Shown here: piece after piece, positions 11,581 through 20,556 of the stretch | Layout of the letters: every line of letters begins with the position of its first letter | Numbering within the stretch: the first letter of the stretch is position 1 | Assembly (NCBI GenBank): GCA_019918135.1 | Contig: WBZZ01001733.1 | Coordinates: 42,501 to 106,500 of the forward strand | Direction of reading: 5' to 3' | Length of the DNA: 64,000 nucleotides | Origin: Paulinella micropora | Taxonomy: Eukaryota; Cercozoa; Imbricatea; Euglyphida; Paulinellidae | Program-made: the position numbers and the translations under genes | The notes under the pieces: generated by a model | Told to the model about the DNA's origin: nothing | The model's database searches: none | What the model saw: only the letters and a program-made list of their open reading frames with translations

Positions 11581-11855
11581 GGGGCCGGGATCCGCGGCCG
11601 GCGCATGCCAGCGGGCCGAGGCCCCGGAGGAGAGACCGGCCTGTCCTGTGGCCCCGATTTCTTTTTACCAAGTCCGCAGCCCAAGCTGTGACAGCCCGTG
11701 GTTCTGCCTGACTCGCTCAGAGCTGCTTGCAGGGGGGGAGGAGAACCCGCGGAAAGGAAAGCTGCCGGGCTCCTCAGCCGCCGAGCCCTGCCTGGCGGTA
11801 CCTCTCTCCCCCCGGGCCTACCCGGCAGGTCCGGGCCTGCTGGTCGGCCCTGCGC
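11098..11855. other. GC-rich spacer without a gene
   Basis: No convincing frame. It contains GTCATTAAAAAAAGG at about 11175-11190, a (CT)n run at 11549-11578 (longer in copy 2) and two downstream-end candidates for the converging genes at 10499 and 11856. Confidence 0.6.
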
Positions 11856-12500
11856 CTAGGCGGCCGTCTTCTGCCATTTCGGCAGGTGGAGGCGTACGCC
11901 CTGCCGCTGGGAGCATATCTCCCGCAGTTGTTGCAGGCTGAGCAGCCTACAATCTTGGCTCACTAGCCGCGGGCAGCCCTCGAGCTTGATGTAGGCATTC
12001 GGGACCCGCCCTGCCGGAACGGTTAGTGTGTCGTCGTCCTCACCGTCTTCCTCGTCTTCCTCGTCCTCTCCGCTCTCCGCAGACCGCGGTAGTGGCGGCG
12101 CGGTCAACTCCAGGCATTTCTCCAGTGCCTTCCCGATTGCAAGCTGACACCCTAGGTTGTTGGTAGAGGCGGGGTCATAATAGTACCATGTTCCGCGCAC
12201 GCCTTCGTTATGCGCCAGGAACAACAAGGCGCCGTGCACTAGCTCAACCCCATCCGTGCTTGCACCATAGACTGAGCTGGCTATCGAGACCATGAAGGTA
12301 ATGTAGCGTTCGTATTCGTCCCATTGGAGATCCAGCTCATTGGTTGTAGCCGGTGACTGCCAGTTGATGGCCCGCGGACAGAGATTGGCAAAAACCTGCC
12401 GGTTGTCGTACTCGAACGCATGCAGCTTTTCCAATACCTCCTCAGACCTTTTGACATCCACGCCCCCCAGGTCCTTGTTCCAGCGCTCTAGCAAACCCAT
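11856..12500 (-). CDS. Unrecognised 214-residue protein with acidic tract
   Basis: I do not recognise this protein. The start is the first ATG of the frame, giving MGLLERWNKDLGG. The frame is open a further 12 codons upstream, overlapping the end of the next ORF (12488-13999) by 49 bases. Features: a Trp/Tyr-rich middle (GTWYYYDPAST), an acidic run ESGEDEEDEEDGEDDD (about 12022-12070) and a leucine-rich C-terminus (LLSLQQLREICSQ). It shares strand with the next ORF, and the overlap suggests the two are one gene broken by a frameshift or joined by splicing. Compared with copy 2 there are clustered substitutions at about 12108-12152 and 12321-12345, several changing residues. Confidence 0.5.
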   Translation of the reverse strand: MGLLERWNKDLGGVDVKRSEEVLEKLHAFEYDNRQVFANLCPRAINWQSPATTNELDLQWDEYERYITFMVSIASSVYGASTDGVELVHGALLFLAHNEGVRGTWYYYDPASTNNLGCQLAIGKALEKCLELTAPPLPRSAESGEDEEDEEDGEDDDTLTVPAGRVPNAYIKLEGCPRLVSQDCRLLSLQQLREICSQRQGVRLHLPKWQKTAA

Positions 12501-13999
12501 CCCGAAATAAACCCGCCCCAGCCCCGTGAAGCCCACGTTGCGTTGCCAATCAAACGCGCGGGTGGGCTACGGCGTACCCACCAGGCCAGCACCCACGCGT
12601 CCTCCGCGCTGTAATCAATAGGCACGTCCCACCTGAGCACGCGCGGCCAGCGCAGGGGCAGGCCCTCGGGCGGCGGCTGGCAGAGCAGCGGCGCACGGAA
12701 GTCGACGGCGCTGTCTACGAACCTGAGGTGCGCGCGGGCGGCGGCGTAGCTCCAGGCAAAGGCCAACCGGGGCTCGAGCGGTCCTCCCACGGCGTGCGGC
12801 GGCTGCGCGGATCGTTTCGAGCCAGGCGGCTGCGCAGGTCGTTCCTTGGCCGGCTGATGCTTGGTGCTCAGCAGCCAGTACAGCGCGGCCACCTTACCCA
12901 GGGACGGGCCCGCTGCATACCAGAGGCCGTCAGCCTTTTGCTCAACGTGCGTTGGCAGCTGGGGCCACACCGGCAGGTCGACGAGCGGCTCGAACTCGTA
13001 GGGCAGCTCCAGCGCCACGTTCAGCTGTTCTTCAAAGTAGCGCAGCACTTGGCGCAGGTGGACACGGTCCCCAGCGACCGCGCAGTCGGCGAGCCCCGCG
13101 CACCTCAGGGCCCGGAGCGGGGTGCCGGGGCCGGCGCGCCGGCACGCCTCAACCAGCTCCAAAGGAGCGCGACGGAGGTCCAGCAGGGACAAGGGCTCTA
13201 GTTCGCACAGCGCCTCTACGTCGGAGTGGCCTAGGCTCCCGTCCGCACAGCGGCCGAGGTCCTGTGCTACTAGCCCCGCCCGGACCCCTGGGTCTAGCCA
13301 AGGCACCGGCCGGCCCGCTAGATGATGCAGAATACGGCGGAGGAGGGGGTAGTGGGTTTCCGGGGGGCCGGCGCGAAGCCAGGGCACCGTCCGGAACCCC
13401 GAGAACAGCTCTAGCAACAAGCGCCTGCCCCGGCCCTCCCCCAGTCGCCGCGAGGAGGTTTTATTGTCTAGGTAGGCTACGGCGGCCCCCACTATTGTCA
13501 GGGCATAGCTGGCGTCTTGATCCACGGCGCCTCGTGCTGCCTCTAGGCGGCACAGACTCGGCAGCTGTGGAAACCAGAGTTGCTGGTGCCGGGCCTCGGT
13601 GAGGAGCTGCCGTGCGGCTAGCGGATCCTGCTGCACACTGGGCCAGTGCTCACGGCAAGCCCTCCAGTCCTGCCGCTTCACCGCCCCCAGGAATTCCGTG
13701 AGTGCGGTCGCGCCGGGCGCCTCACCTGTTAGCTCGAGGCGCTTGGTTGGACCGGGGCACCGGATCCCGCTCGCGCGGCCCCGTCCTCTTTCTTCCCGCA
13801 GTGACAAGTCCGCTGTCCGCGTCGCATGTCCCTGCGACGGGGTGAGGGCTGACGAGCGGCCTGCCTTCTTCTTTAACCTAGCAGCCCCGGCGCGACAGCC
13901 CGCGGCGGCCCGTTCGGTTTTCCTCCCTCCCCTTTCTCCCCCGCTCCGCTGGCTGACCTGCACTTCCTTGTCCCTCCCCCCGGACCCTCCCAGAGTCAA
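12488..13999 (-). CDS. Unrecognised ~500-residue ORF without an ATG
   Basis: A long GC-rich frame on the minus strand with a basic Ser/Gly/Arg-rich first 80 residues, then a Leu/Trp/Pro/Ala-rich globular-looking part (WPSVQQD, LLRRILHHLAGRPVPWLDPG, RQVLRYFEEQLN, LPVWPQLPTHVE). I recognise no family. There is no ATG in the frame after its TTG opening, so it needs an upstream exon, a non-ATG start or is decayed. It ends (SGWVC) inside the frame of the 11856-12500 ORF. The frame is intact in both copies, which argues that it was still under constraint, or decayed very little, before duplication. Confidence 0.45.
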   Translation of the reverse strand: MTLGGSGGRDKEVQVSQRSGGERGGRKTERAAAGCRAGAARLKKKAGRSSALTPSQGHATRTADLSLREERGRGRASGIRCPGPTKRLELTGEAPGATALTEFLGAVKRQDWRACREHWPSVQQDPLAARQLLTEARHQQLWFPQLPSLCRLEAARGAVDQDASYALTIVGAAVAYLDNKTSSRRLGEGRGRRLLLELFSGFRTVPWLRAGPPETHYPLLRRILHHLAGRPVPWLDPGVRAGLVAQDLGRCADGSLGHSDVEALCELEPLSLLDLRRAPLELVEACRRAGPGTPLRALRCAGLADCAVAGDRVHLRQVLRYFEEQLNVALELPYEFEPLVDLPVWPQLPTHVEQKADGLWYAAGPSLGKVAALYWLLSTKHQPAKERPAQPPGSKRSAQPPHAVGGPLEPRLAFAWSYAAARAHLRFVDSAVDFRAPLLCQPPPEGLPLRWPRVLRWDVPIDYSAEDAWVLAWWVRRSPPARLIGNATWASRGWGGFISGWVC

Positions 14000-14609
14000 A
14001 GAAAAAGGGAAGAGGGAGGGAGGGGTTTACTAAGCACCCCGGCACGGGATTGGGATTAACTGCTGTTGTCTGCGCTCTCCCTGGTTGGCGGAAATACCGA
14101 CCAGCGTTTCTCTTCACGGTCCGGTCACCCGGCCGGGGCCAGCGCACCTTTCCTACTCGCGATTTTAATCAAAGCGGAAGCTGTACACACACGTCTGAGG
14201 TGTCTTTGGCTAAAAGAGCCGCGCCCTGGCCAGGGCGAGGTACCCCAGGAAAGGAGAGCACTCCTTCGTTGACCACGACCACGGATCAACAGGGTTGGGC
14301 GGGGGGGGCCGGGTCTTGTCGCCAGGCGGGCCCATGCAGCGTTCGGATCACGCACTCTGATAGTCCGTGGTCGTATTGCTTGTAGTAATTCCGTTAGCCT
14401 GTCTTAACTGAGCTGGGCACAGTCCACGAGGTCGAGTTCTTGCAGGTTTGGCAGCCCCTGCACAAGGACCCGCAGTGTATCGTCCGTGAGCTGCGTACAC
14501 CGGTTAAGGTGGAGTGTCCGCAGGGGGGGGGGGGGCTAGAGGCAGAGAGGGCGAGCGGTCTAGGCAGAAGAGCTTGCTTCTTGTTAATTTGGGCCGACCC
14601 GGGCACCTC
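14000..14609 (-). pseudogene. Spacer with a detached leucine-rich-repeat fragment
   Basis: Bases 14408-14530 on the minus strand read LRTLHLNRC, TQLTDDTL, LPNLQELDLVDCAQLS and a stop. This is the same cysteine-type leucine-rich repeat as the intact gene immediately upstream (14610-15860) but in another frame. A run of 12 C precedes it. It is either an extra 3' part lost by a frameshift or a scrap of a neighbouring paralogue. Bases 14000-14400 hold nothing I can assign. Confidence 0.6.
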
Positions 14610-15860
14610 TTAGTAATCAGGCACTACGCGGAGTATGGATAGGTTGTGATCGCGCCGCCAGTCATGTAGCTGCTGTATAGCTGCGTCACTGAACCGGCTA
14701 CAGCCCTGGATCTGGAGTTCCCGCAGTTCGGGCAGATCCCAGCAGTGCCGCAGCGCGGCGTCCGTGAGCTGCGTACACTGTTTGAGGTACAGTGTCTGCA
14801 GGCTGCGCAGACCCTGGCAGTGGCGCAGCGCAGCGTCCGTGAGCTGCGTACAAAAGCTGAGGCGGAGTTCCTTCAGGCTGCCCAGACCCGCCAGGTATTG
14901 CAGTGAACCATCACCGAACTGCGCACAGAAGCTGAGGTCCAGTGTCCGCAGCCCGTTCAGCCCAGCTAAGTGTTGCAGTGAATCGTCTGGGAGCGCCGTA
15001 CAGTTGTCCAGGATAAGTGTTTGCAGGTTTGACAGTGGTGGTAGGTTTTCTAGCCTCTGCAGGCTGGTACAGTTACTAAGATCCAGCTCTCGTAGCGAGT
15101 CCAACCCCTGCAAAAGTGTATCGTGGGTGAGCCTGCCACATGAGCGGAGGTCAAGTCTCTGCAGGCTAGGCATCGGCGGTAGCACTTGATTCCCGATGAG
15201 CTTGGAACAATAAGCGAGGCGTAGCTCCTGCAGGGAAGACAGGCCTCTCAAGTACTGCAGTCTCTCGTCCGTGACCCAGGAGAGTGCTAGCTGCCGCAGG
15301 CTCTGCAGTTGTAGGAGCGCGAGCACAGAGACATTGAACCTAACGTTAGTGAGGTCAAGCTTCTGCAGGTTTCGCAGCTCAGCCGAGCGCTGGATTACTT
15401 GTGGCGTGACGCGGGGGTGTGAGCTGAGGTTAAGCGCCCTGATGTAGGGAAAGGCCCTCCCCATGGCCGAAATACCTTGGTGCGTGAGGAGGCCGCCGTT
15501 GTGATTGTTGCTTATGCGTACCTCATCCACTACCAGACCAGACGGACACAGTTCTCCCCCCCGCTTGTCCAGACCGCGTAGCGCCGCGCAGCCCGGTGTA
15601 AGGCACGTCACATGGACCCCTGCCTCGCCCCAGACCCGGCCGGGCCAGGCCAGGAAGGTGAAAACCTCGGCCTCCGTGTCCAGGCGGAGCGCCGCACGGC
15701 GAAAGCGCACCCAGGCCTCCGGCTTGTCTAGGAATCGGCGCAGTTCGGGGCTCACCGCCCCCAGCTCGGGATACCGGCCCAGGTAGCCCCGGAGGTGGCG
15801 CCAAACCTCGGTCGGGAACCCCAAGGTGTGCCCGCCTGGGGGGGCAGAGCGGCGATCCAT
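14610..15860 (-). CDS. F-box-like leucine-rich-repeat protein
   Basis: 416 residues, starting MDRRSAPPGG. Residues 14-60 (FPTEVWRHLRGYLGRYPEL...) resemble an F-box, the segment that ties substrate receptors to SCF ubiquitin ligases. From about residue 140 there are roughly ten 23-26-residue repeats of the form L..L.L..C..L.D..L..L, the cysteine-containing LRR type of FBXL/AMN1 proteins. If the F-box is real, the protein would pick substrates for ubiquitination; without it, it is a generic binding scaffold. The frame is intact in both copies. In copy 2 a single change opens an in-frame ATG five codons upstream (MPTKT). The LRR call is solid; the F-box call is tentative. Confidence 0.8.
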   Translation of the reverse strand: MDRRSAPPGGHTLGFPTEVWRHLRGYLGRYPELGAVSPELRRFLDKPEAWVRFRRAALRLDTEAEVFTFLAWPGRVWGEAGVHVTCLTPGCAALRGLDKRGGELCPSGLVVDEVRISNNHNGGLLTHQGISAMGRAFPYIRALNLSSHPRVTPQVIQRSAELRNLQKLDLTNVRFNVSVLALLQLQSLRQLALSWVTDERLQYLRGLSSLQELRLAYCSKLIGNQVLPPMPSLQRLDLRSCGRLTHDTLLQGLDSLRELDLSNCTSLQRLENLPPLSNLQTLILDNCTALPDDSLQHLAGLNGLRTLDLSFCAQFGDGSLQYLAGLGSLKELRLSFCTQLTDAALRHCQGLRSLQTLYLKQCTQLTDAALRHCWDLPELRELQIQGCSRFSDAAIQQLHDWRRDHNLSILRVVPDY

Positions 15861-16728
15861 GGTTTTCGTTGGAATTTCTGGTACTTAGCGCGGGAGAACC
15901 CTGCGTCGCGGACGGGGGGGGACCAAGACCGCGGGAATGCGGGGGGGGGGGGGGGGGCCGGATGGGGGGAGGGAGCGCCCGCCCCCCCCCCCCCAGCAGC
16001 GGGCCCTCTCGCGCTCGCAAGTGGGAGGGGGGGGGCTGGCCCGGCGGGCCCTGCCAGGCAGCAACCGGCAAGAAGGACGAGACGGTGTCTTTGGTTAATC
16101 TTAAAGACTGTGTTATTTCGTGGCGGTACCCTACGGCCTCTGTCGCCGGTTGCGTCCCTCGGGGCACTCCCGCGTGCACGACGTTACGGGCAGCGACACT
16201 GGTCTGCAGCGTCGAGACTCTGTCGGGCTTTCGCAAGAAGACCTCTCCCTTCCTTGGCCGGGCATTTGGTTATTCCTGGCTTGTCAGCAGCCGGTCGAGC
16301 GAGGTTGCTTTATTTACCTGACGAGCGCAGCCTGTCATGCGTTACGTGCTGGTTCCGTAGGGGTGGTCTGCCTTAGGCGGTGTGCCGCCCCCCTGGGCGC
16401 TGCCTGGCGGGCGGCCCGGGCCCTCACGCCAGTGCCTTGGCCACGGGAGCACTGGCTCTCAGAGCCGAGGGGCTTGGGTTGCAGCGGCCGCAGAGCAAAG
16501 ACCAGGACCAGCTGGCTCTCTCCTTGGCGATTGCGGTACGGCACACCAGACATCCAACGGTAGCTAGTACTTGTTTAGTCGGATCAAGGCTAGCGCGGCG
16601 TGCGTTACGCGCTGGTTCTGGTTCCGTAGGTGCGGGCACTGCACTAGGAGGGGGGAGGAGAGAGAGCGAGGGGCGGGGGAGAAGGGGGGGGGGGGGGGGG
16701 AAGGGGCAGAGAGTGCTGGTGGCCGACA
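15861..16728. other. GC-rich spacer with poly-G and poly-C runs
   Basis: No gene. G-runs at about 15940-15957 and 16685-16700 and a C-run near 15981-15993 differ in length between copies. A degenerate direct repeat around GCGTTACGTGCTGGTTCCGTAGG (16337-16360) and GCGTTACGCGCTGGTTCTGG (16601-16620) is visible. The stretch lies between two minus-strand genes and presumably contains the promoter of the LRR gene. Confidence 0.6.
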
Positions 16729-18315
16729 CTAGGCACAGGACGGGGGGACCGTTTCCGGCAGGTGCGCGGGCGCCAGCGCGCTGCCGAGCGCAAAGTGGGC
16801 GCAGAGTACGGTCGGGGGCAGGGCCCAGCTACTCAGGTCCTGGTCAAAACAGCGCCTGGAAGAAGAGGCCCGGGCGTCCGTCGCCGCGCCGACCTGCCAG
16901 GTAGCCAGCGGCTGGTTAAAGCTGGTCGCCCCGCTAAAGGTGGCGGCTAGGTTGTCGACGCGCCGCACGTCCCAGCTGGCCAGGGGCTGGTTGAAGGCCG
17001 TGGCGTCCAGGAAGGCGCCCGACAGGTCCGTCACCCGGTCGGTGCGCCACGCGTCCAGCGGCTGGTTAAAGGCGGAGGCCTGGGCGAAGACGGCGCGCAG
17101 CGACGTCACGCCCGGCAGGCGCCACTGGCCGACCACCGGCGAGTTAAAAGAAGTAGCCCCCGCAAAGGAGTGGTCCAGGGATCTCACCTCGCCCAGGCCC
17201 AGCGGGGGCTCGGCCGGCAGGCTCGTCAGGCGCCAGCAGCCCCGGAACTGGCTGCCCCAGGCGGGATGTAGGCTGACGCCCCCCCAGCTCGTGATGGCTA
17301 CCAGGGACTCGCGCGTCGCTGCCTCGGCGTCGTGCATGGTCCAGCCGCCCAGACGCGCCCGCGTCGTGGCGTAATAGCGGCCGGCGGTGGGGAAAACACG
17401 CTCGCAGCCGGTCGGGTAGCGCCCGCACTCGAGGACCTGGCCGTCGCTCCAGGCGATGGGCGCTCCGGGGACCAGGGGGTAGGCCGGGAGGCGCAGCACT
17501 TGGCCGGCGGCCACCTCCCACACGGAACGGAACACGGGGGGGGAAGGCTCCTTGCCCGCGGGGGGCTCGGTCGCACTGGTTGTCGTGGTCGTCGTCGGCG
17601 CGGGGGGCTCGGTTGCGAGGGGCTCGGTCGCGCTGGTTGTCGTGGTCGTCGCCGGCGCGGGCGGCTCGGTTGCGGGGGGCTCGGTCGCGCTGGTTATCGT
17701 GGTTGTCGTGGTCGTGGTCGGCGCGGGGGGCTCGGTCGCGCCGGTCGTCGTGGTCGTGGTCGTCGTCGGCGCAGGCGGCTCGGTCGCGCTGGTTGTCGTG
17801 GTCGTCGTCGGCGCGGGCGGCTCGGTCGCGCTGGTAGTCGTGGTCGTCGTCGGCGCGGGCGGCTCGGTCGCGCTGGTTGTCGTGGTCGTCGTCGGCGCGG
17901 GCGGCTCGGTCGTCGTGGTCGTCGTGGTCGTCGTCGGCGCGGGCGGCTCGGTCGCGCTGGTTGTCGTGGTCGTCGTCGTCGTGGTCGTGGTCGTCGGCGG
18001 CGGCGCCGGGGGCTCGGTCGCGCTGCTGGTCGTGGTCGTCGTCGTCGTCTTCGTCGGCGGCGGCGCGGGGGGCTCGGTCGCGCTGGTCGTCATCGTCGTC
18101 GTCGTGGTAGAGGGTGCAGAGCTCAGAGGAGGCGGCCGGGTGGTGGTGGTCGTGGTCGTAGCGGCCCGCCCGGGCGGGACTGCCCGGGTCGCGCCCGGGG
18201 GAGAAGAAGCGGCAGTAGGAAAGAAGAGGGCAAAGTCCGCGGGCGAGACTAGGGCGCGCCCCTCCGATACTACCAGTAGGCTCAGCAGGCCGCACAGCCA
18301 GCTAGCGCGCGGCAT
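16729..18315 (-). CDS. Secreted mucin-like protein with BspA/DUF285 repeats
   Basis: 528 residues. The ATG at 18315 is chosen because it begins a signal peptide (MPRASWLCGLLSLLVVSEGRA). Residues of about 45-255 are a Thr/Pro stalk of repeats like SATEPPAPTTTTTT, a likely heavily O-glycosylated mucin-type spacer. A G-run at 17534-17541 lies at the stalk/domain junction. The C-terminal half ends in three or four repeats of about 27 residues with A(T/A)FNQPL..W.V...DL...F..A (residues 385-475), the signature of BspA-like surface proteins (DUF285) of bacteria and various protists. It is therefore probably exported or anchored at the cell surface. No anchor is visible at the C-terminus. The segment near 16851-16865 differs from copy 2 (RASSSRRCF against RALFACF), and copy 2 looks closer to the repeat pattern. 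Confidence 0.78.
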   Translation of the reverse strand: MPRASWLCGLLSLLVVSEGRALVSPADFALFFPTAASSPPGATRAVPPGRAATTTTTTTRPPPLSSAPSTTTTTMTTSATEPPAPPPTKTTTTTTTSSATEPPAPPPTTTTTTTTTTTTSATEPPAPTTTTTTTTTEPPAPTTTTTTSATEPPAPTTTTTTSATEPPAPTTTTTTSATEPPAPTTTTTTTTGATEPPAPTTTTTTTITSATEPPATEPPAPATTTTTSATEPLATEPPAPTTTTTTSATEPPAGKEPSPPVFRSVWEVAAGQVLRLPAYPLVPGAPIAWSDGQVLECGRYPTGCERVFPTAGRYYATTRARLGGWTMHDAEAATRESLVAITSWGGVSLHPAWGSQFRGCWRLTSLPAEPPLGLGEVRSLDHSFAGATSFNSPVVGQWRLPGVTSLRAVFAQASAFNQPLDAWRTDRVTDLSGAFLDATAFNQPLASWDVRRVDNLAATFSGATSFNQPLATWQVGAATDARASSSRRCFDQDLSSWALPPTVLCAHFALGSALAPAHLPETVPPSCA

Positions 18316-18993
18316 GAGGCTTGCGGTGGCGTTGGGCGAGGGGAGGTTGCTCGGGGGTGAGAGAGGGCTGCTTCCGAGTCTGCGGGGGAGGGGGCACGTG
18401 TTGCCACCGCGCCGACTCCTGTGCTTCTTTGAACAAGGTACTGCTTCGAACCAGCCAGGGCAGCGGCGAGGGCCCGTGCGGCGAGGGGGCAAAGGGCGGG
18501 AGGGGGGACGGGCGGGCACGGGGTGCACGAGGGCGGGGAGAGGAAGAAGAACAGCCTGCGGGAGGAGGGGGGGGGGGGGCAGGGAGTCTTTTCTGCCTCG
18601 CTCTCGCGCAGCCCCTTTTCCTCCAGGGCCCCCCGGGCCCCCCGCGGGCCGACGCCCGCCTGCCACTGGGGCGGGAGCCGCGCAGCGCCGTTTGGCGGTC
18701 GTCGTCAGCACGGGAGACGGCCGCACGCAGGGTTCGCCGCTAGCACCGCGCGGAAGTGAGGAGTATGTCCCCTGCCCGCGGCGGGCGTGGTAGGAAGGAG
18801 AGAAGAGGACAGGCCCCTCCTGCCTCGGGAGAAGGGGAGTGCGCGCGTCCCCCGGCCTTTCTGCTGACTGGCAGGGTGTTGTCCCCCGCGTCCCCCGGCC
18901 TGCCACCTAGCGGCGTGCCCGGCAGCTCCGCTTCCTCCGGCCCAGCCAGCAGCCGCCAGCGCCCACGCAGGCACCGCCGAGCAGGGCCAGGGC
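18316..18993. other. GC-rich spacer without a gene
   Basis: Purine-rich and G-run DNA with no supported frame. It lies upstream of the mucin-like gene and downstream of the hydrolase gene, both on the minus strand. The long Val/Gly or Arg ORFs on the plus strand are antisense shadows of the threonine repeats. Confidence 0.6.
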
Positions 18994-20150
18994 TTACCAG
19001 GCGGACGAGAACGGCGGTCGTCGGCGGCACGGGTCGGCCGGGGCCCGGGCCCAGGACGCCGGCCGGTAGTGCGTGGCGCTGGCATTGTGCAGCAGCGCCT
19101 CGCCCACGCGCGCCCAGGCCACCAGGGCGACGGCGGGCCCCGTCGTCAACGTCGTGCCCGACACATGCCGGTTGTAGCGCGCGGGCGTGGCCAGCCCCGT
19201 GGCAGGACAACTGTCGCTGAGGCGGAGGCCGCGCGTACGTCGCGTATTGAGCCAAGCCAGCGCGGCCAGCGCCCGGCCGCGCAGGTCCCCGCCCGGGTCC
19301 GGGCGGGCACGCACCAGCACCGCTATGGCGTACACGTACACGCTGGCCAGGCTGGTCTCGTCCGGACTGTGCGGGTCGTTCACGAGGTTGCCAAAGGCGC
19401 CCGCCGGGCGCTGGTAGCGGGACAGCGTGACGAAGTCCTGGTGCAGCCACTCGGTCGCCCGGCCATCGTTGGTGCGCACCACGTAGCGGGCCAGCGCCAG
19501 CAGCGCCCAGACGTGGGCCCTGCCCCATTTCACGCCGTTGGTGGCGCCCGTGGTGGCGCACCGCCCGTGCCACCACAGCCCGTCCGCCGGGTCGACGAAC
19601 GCCTGCCTGGCCTGGGCCAGCATGGCCCCGGCTTCGTCGGGATAGTCGGCCAGGAGCGGCGCGCCCGCCATGTACACGTCGTCTAGCCACAGCCACCGCT
19701 GGCACCTGCGCCCGCGGCTGCGCCCAAAGTTCCGGACCAGGAGGCCCGTCCAGTTCGTGTGCCGTGGCCAGTGCCGCACGCCACGGAGGGCGGCGCAGTA
19801 CACGTCCTGTGCACCCTCGACGTCGCGGAACAGGCTCCCAAACAGGCCTAGCCTGTCCCCGGCGGTCCACAGGAAAGCCACCGGGAAGTGGTGCTTTAGC
19901 CATCAACCCGGCTGCCCGGGCGCCAGGGCTTGGGCGCGGAGCAGGCTGGCGACGGCGGGGGCCGCGTCCCACGGCGGGTTCCGCAACGCCTCCAACGCTA
20001 CGGCTGACTCGTAGTTCCAGCCGTAATAGCCCGTCCAGCCCGGCACTAGCAGTCGCGCTGGCAAACGCTCGCGTAACAAATCACCCAACCAGGCCACCGT
20101 GCCGCTGTGTCACGGAGGTGGGACACTGCCAGCCAAGCGCAAAGCAGCAT
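18994..20150 (-). pseudogene. GH88/GH105-like unsaturated glycosyl hydrolase with in-frame TGA
   Basis: The minus-strand frame shows the hallmarks of unsaturated glucuronyl/rhamnogalacturonyl hydrolases, which cleave the unsaturated sugar left by polysaccharide lyases. They are GYYGWNYESAVALEAL near the N-terminus, WLWLDDVYMAGAPLLA (about 19650-19695, the family's key Asp region), GLWWHG (about 19564-19581) and WGRAHVWALLALA (about 19490-19527). An in-frame TGA at 19903-19905 splits the protein; without it the frame is continuous. The 5' end is also shifted: an ATG at 20150 begins a signal-peptide-like MLLCAWLAVSHL in a neighbouring frame. Both defects are in both copies. So the gene decayed before duplication, or it is read through or spliced in an unrecognised way. 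The family is usually bacterial or fungal, which fits transfer. Confidence 0.68.
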
Positions 20151-20556
20151 CTTCCGGCCTAGCCGCACGTAGTTCCGTTCTGCTTTGGTGTCAGGCCAGG
20201 GAGAGAGGGAAAGGCCTTCTTTCCCCCTACTGCCACCGCAGCGGGCTGGCTCGTGGACCCGAGGGCGGGGAGGGAGCCGGGGGAGAAGAAGGACATAGTT
20301 TTCCGCGCCAGCCGTCCACGCGCACGCTCCTGCTCTGCCCCCCTCCCCCCCTCCCCCCCGCCGCCGGGCAGAGCCCAAGGAACCAGGGGAGGAAGGCGGG
20401 GAGAGGAAAGTGGAAGGGTGCAGAGCGGGCAGCCCGGGAACCAACAGGAAAAACGCCAGGGGTTTTATTGTACTGCCCTTACCCTTACCCACCCCTCTTT
20501 GGCAATCTCCCTTCGCGGACGCGCGCGCGAGCACCCCCGGGCAGCAGCTCAGTCCC
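20151..20556. promoter_or_regulatory. Divergent intergenic region
   Basis: About 400 bp between the minus-strand hydrolase and the plus-strand ORF at 20557, so it should contain both promoters if either is expressed. C-runs at about 20339-20360 and CCCTTACCCTTACCC at about 20476-20490 are present. No TATA box is evident. Confidence 0.35.

Noticed and set aside
17332..18793. Large Val/Gly-, Arg- and Asp/His-rich ORFs on both strands over the threonine repeats
   Set aside because: Only the frame with signal peptide, Thr/Pro stalk and DUF285 repeats makes protein sense; the others are frame shadows of the repeats.
20476..20490. CCCTTACCCTTACCC as an interstitial telomere
   Set aside because: Only two to three short units, inside a C-rich intergenic region; too short to support.
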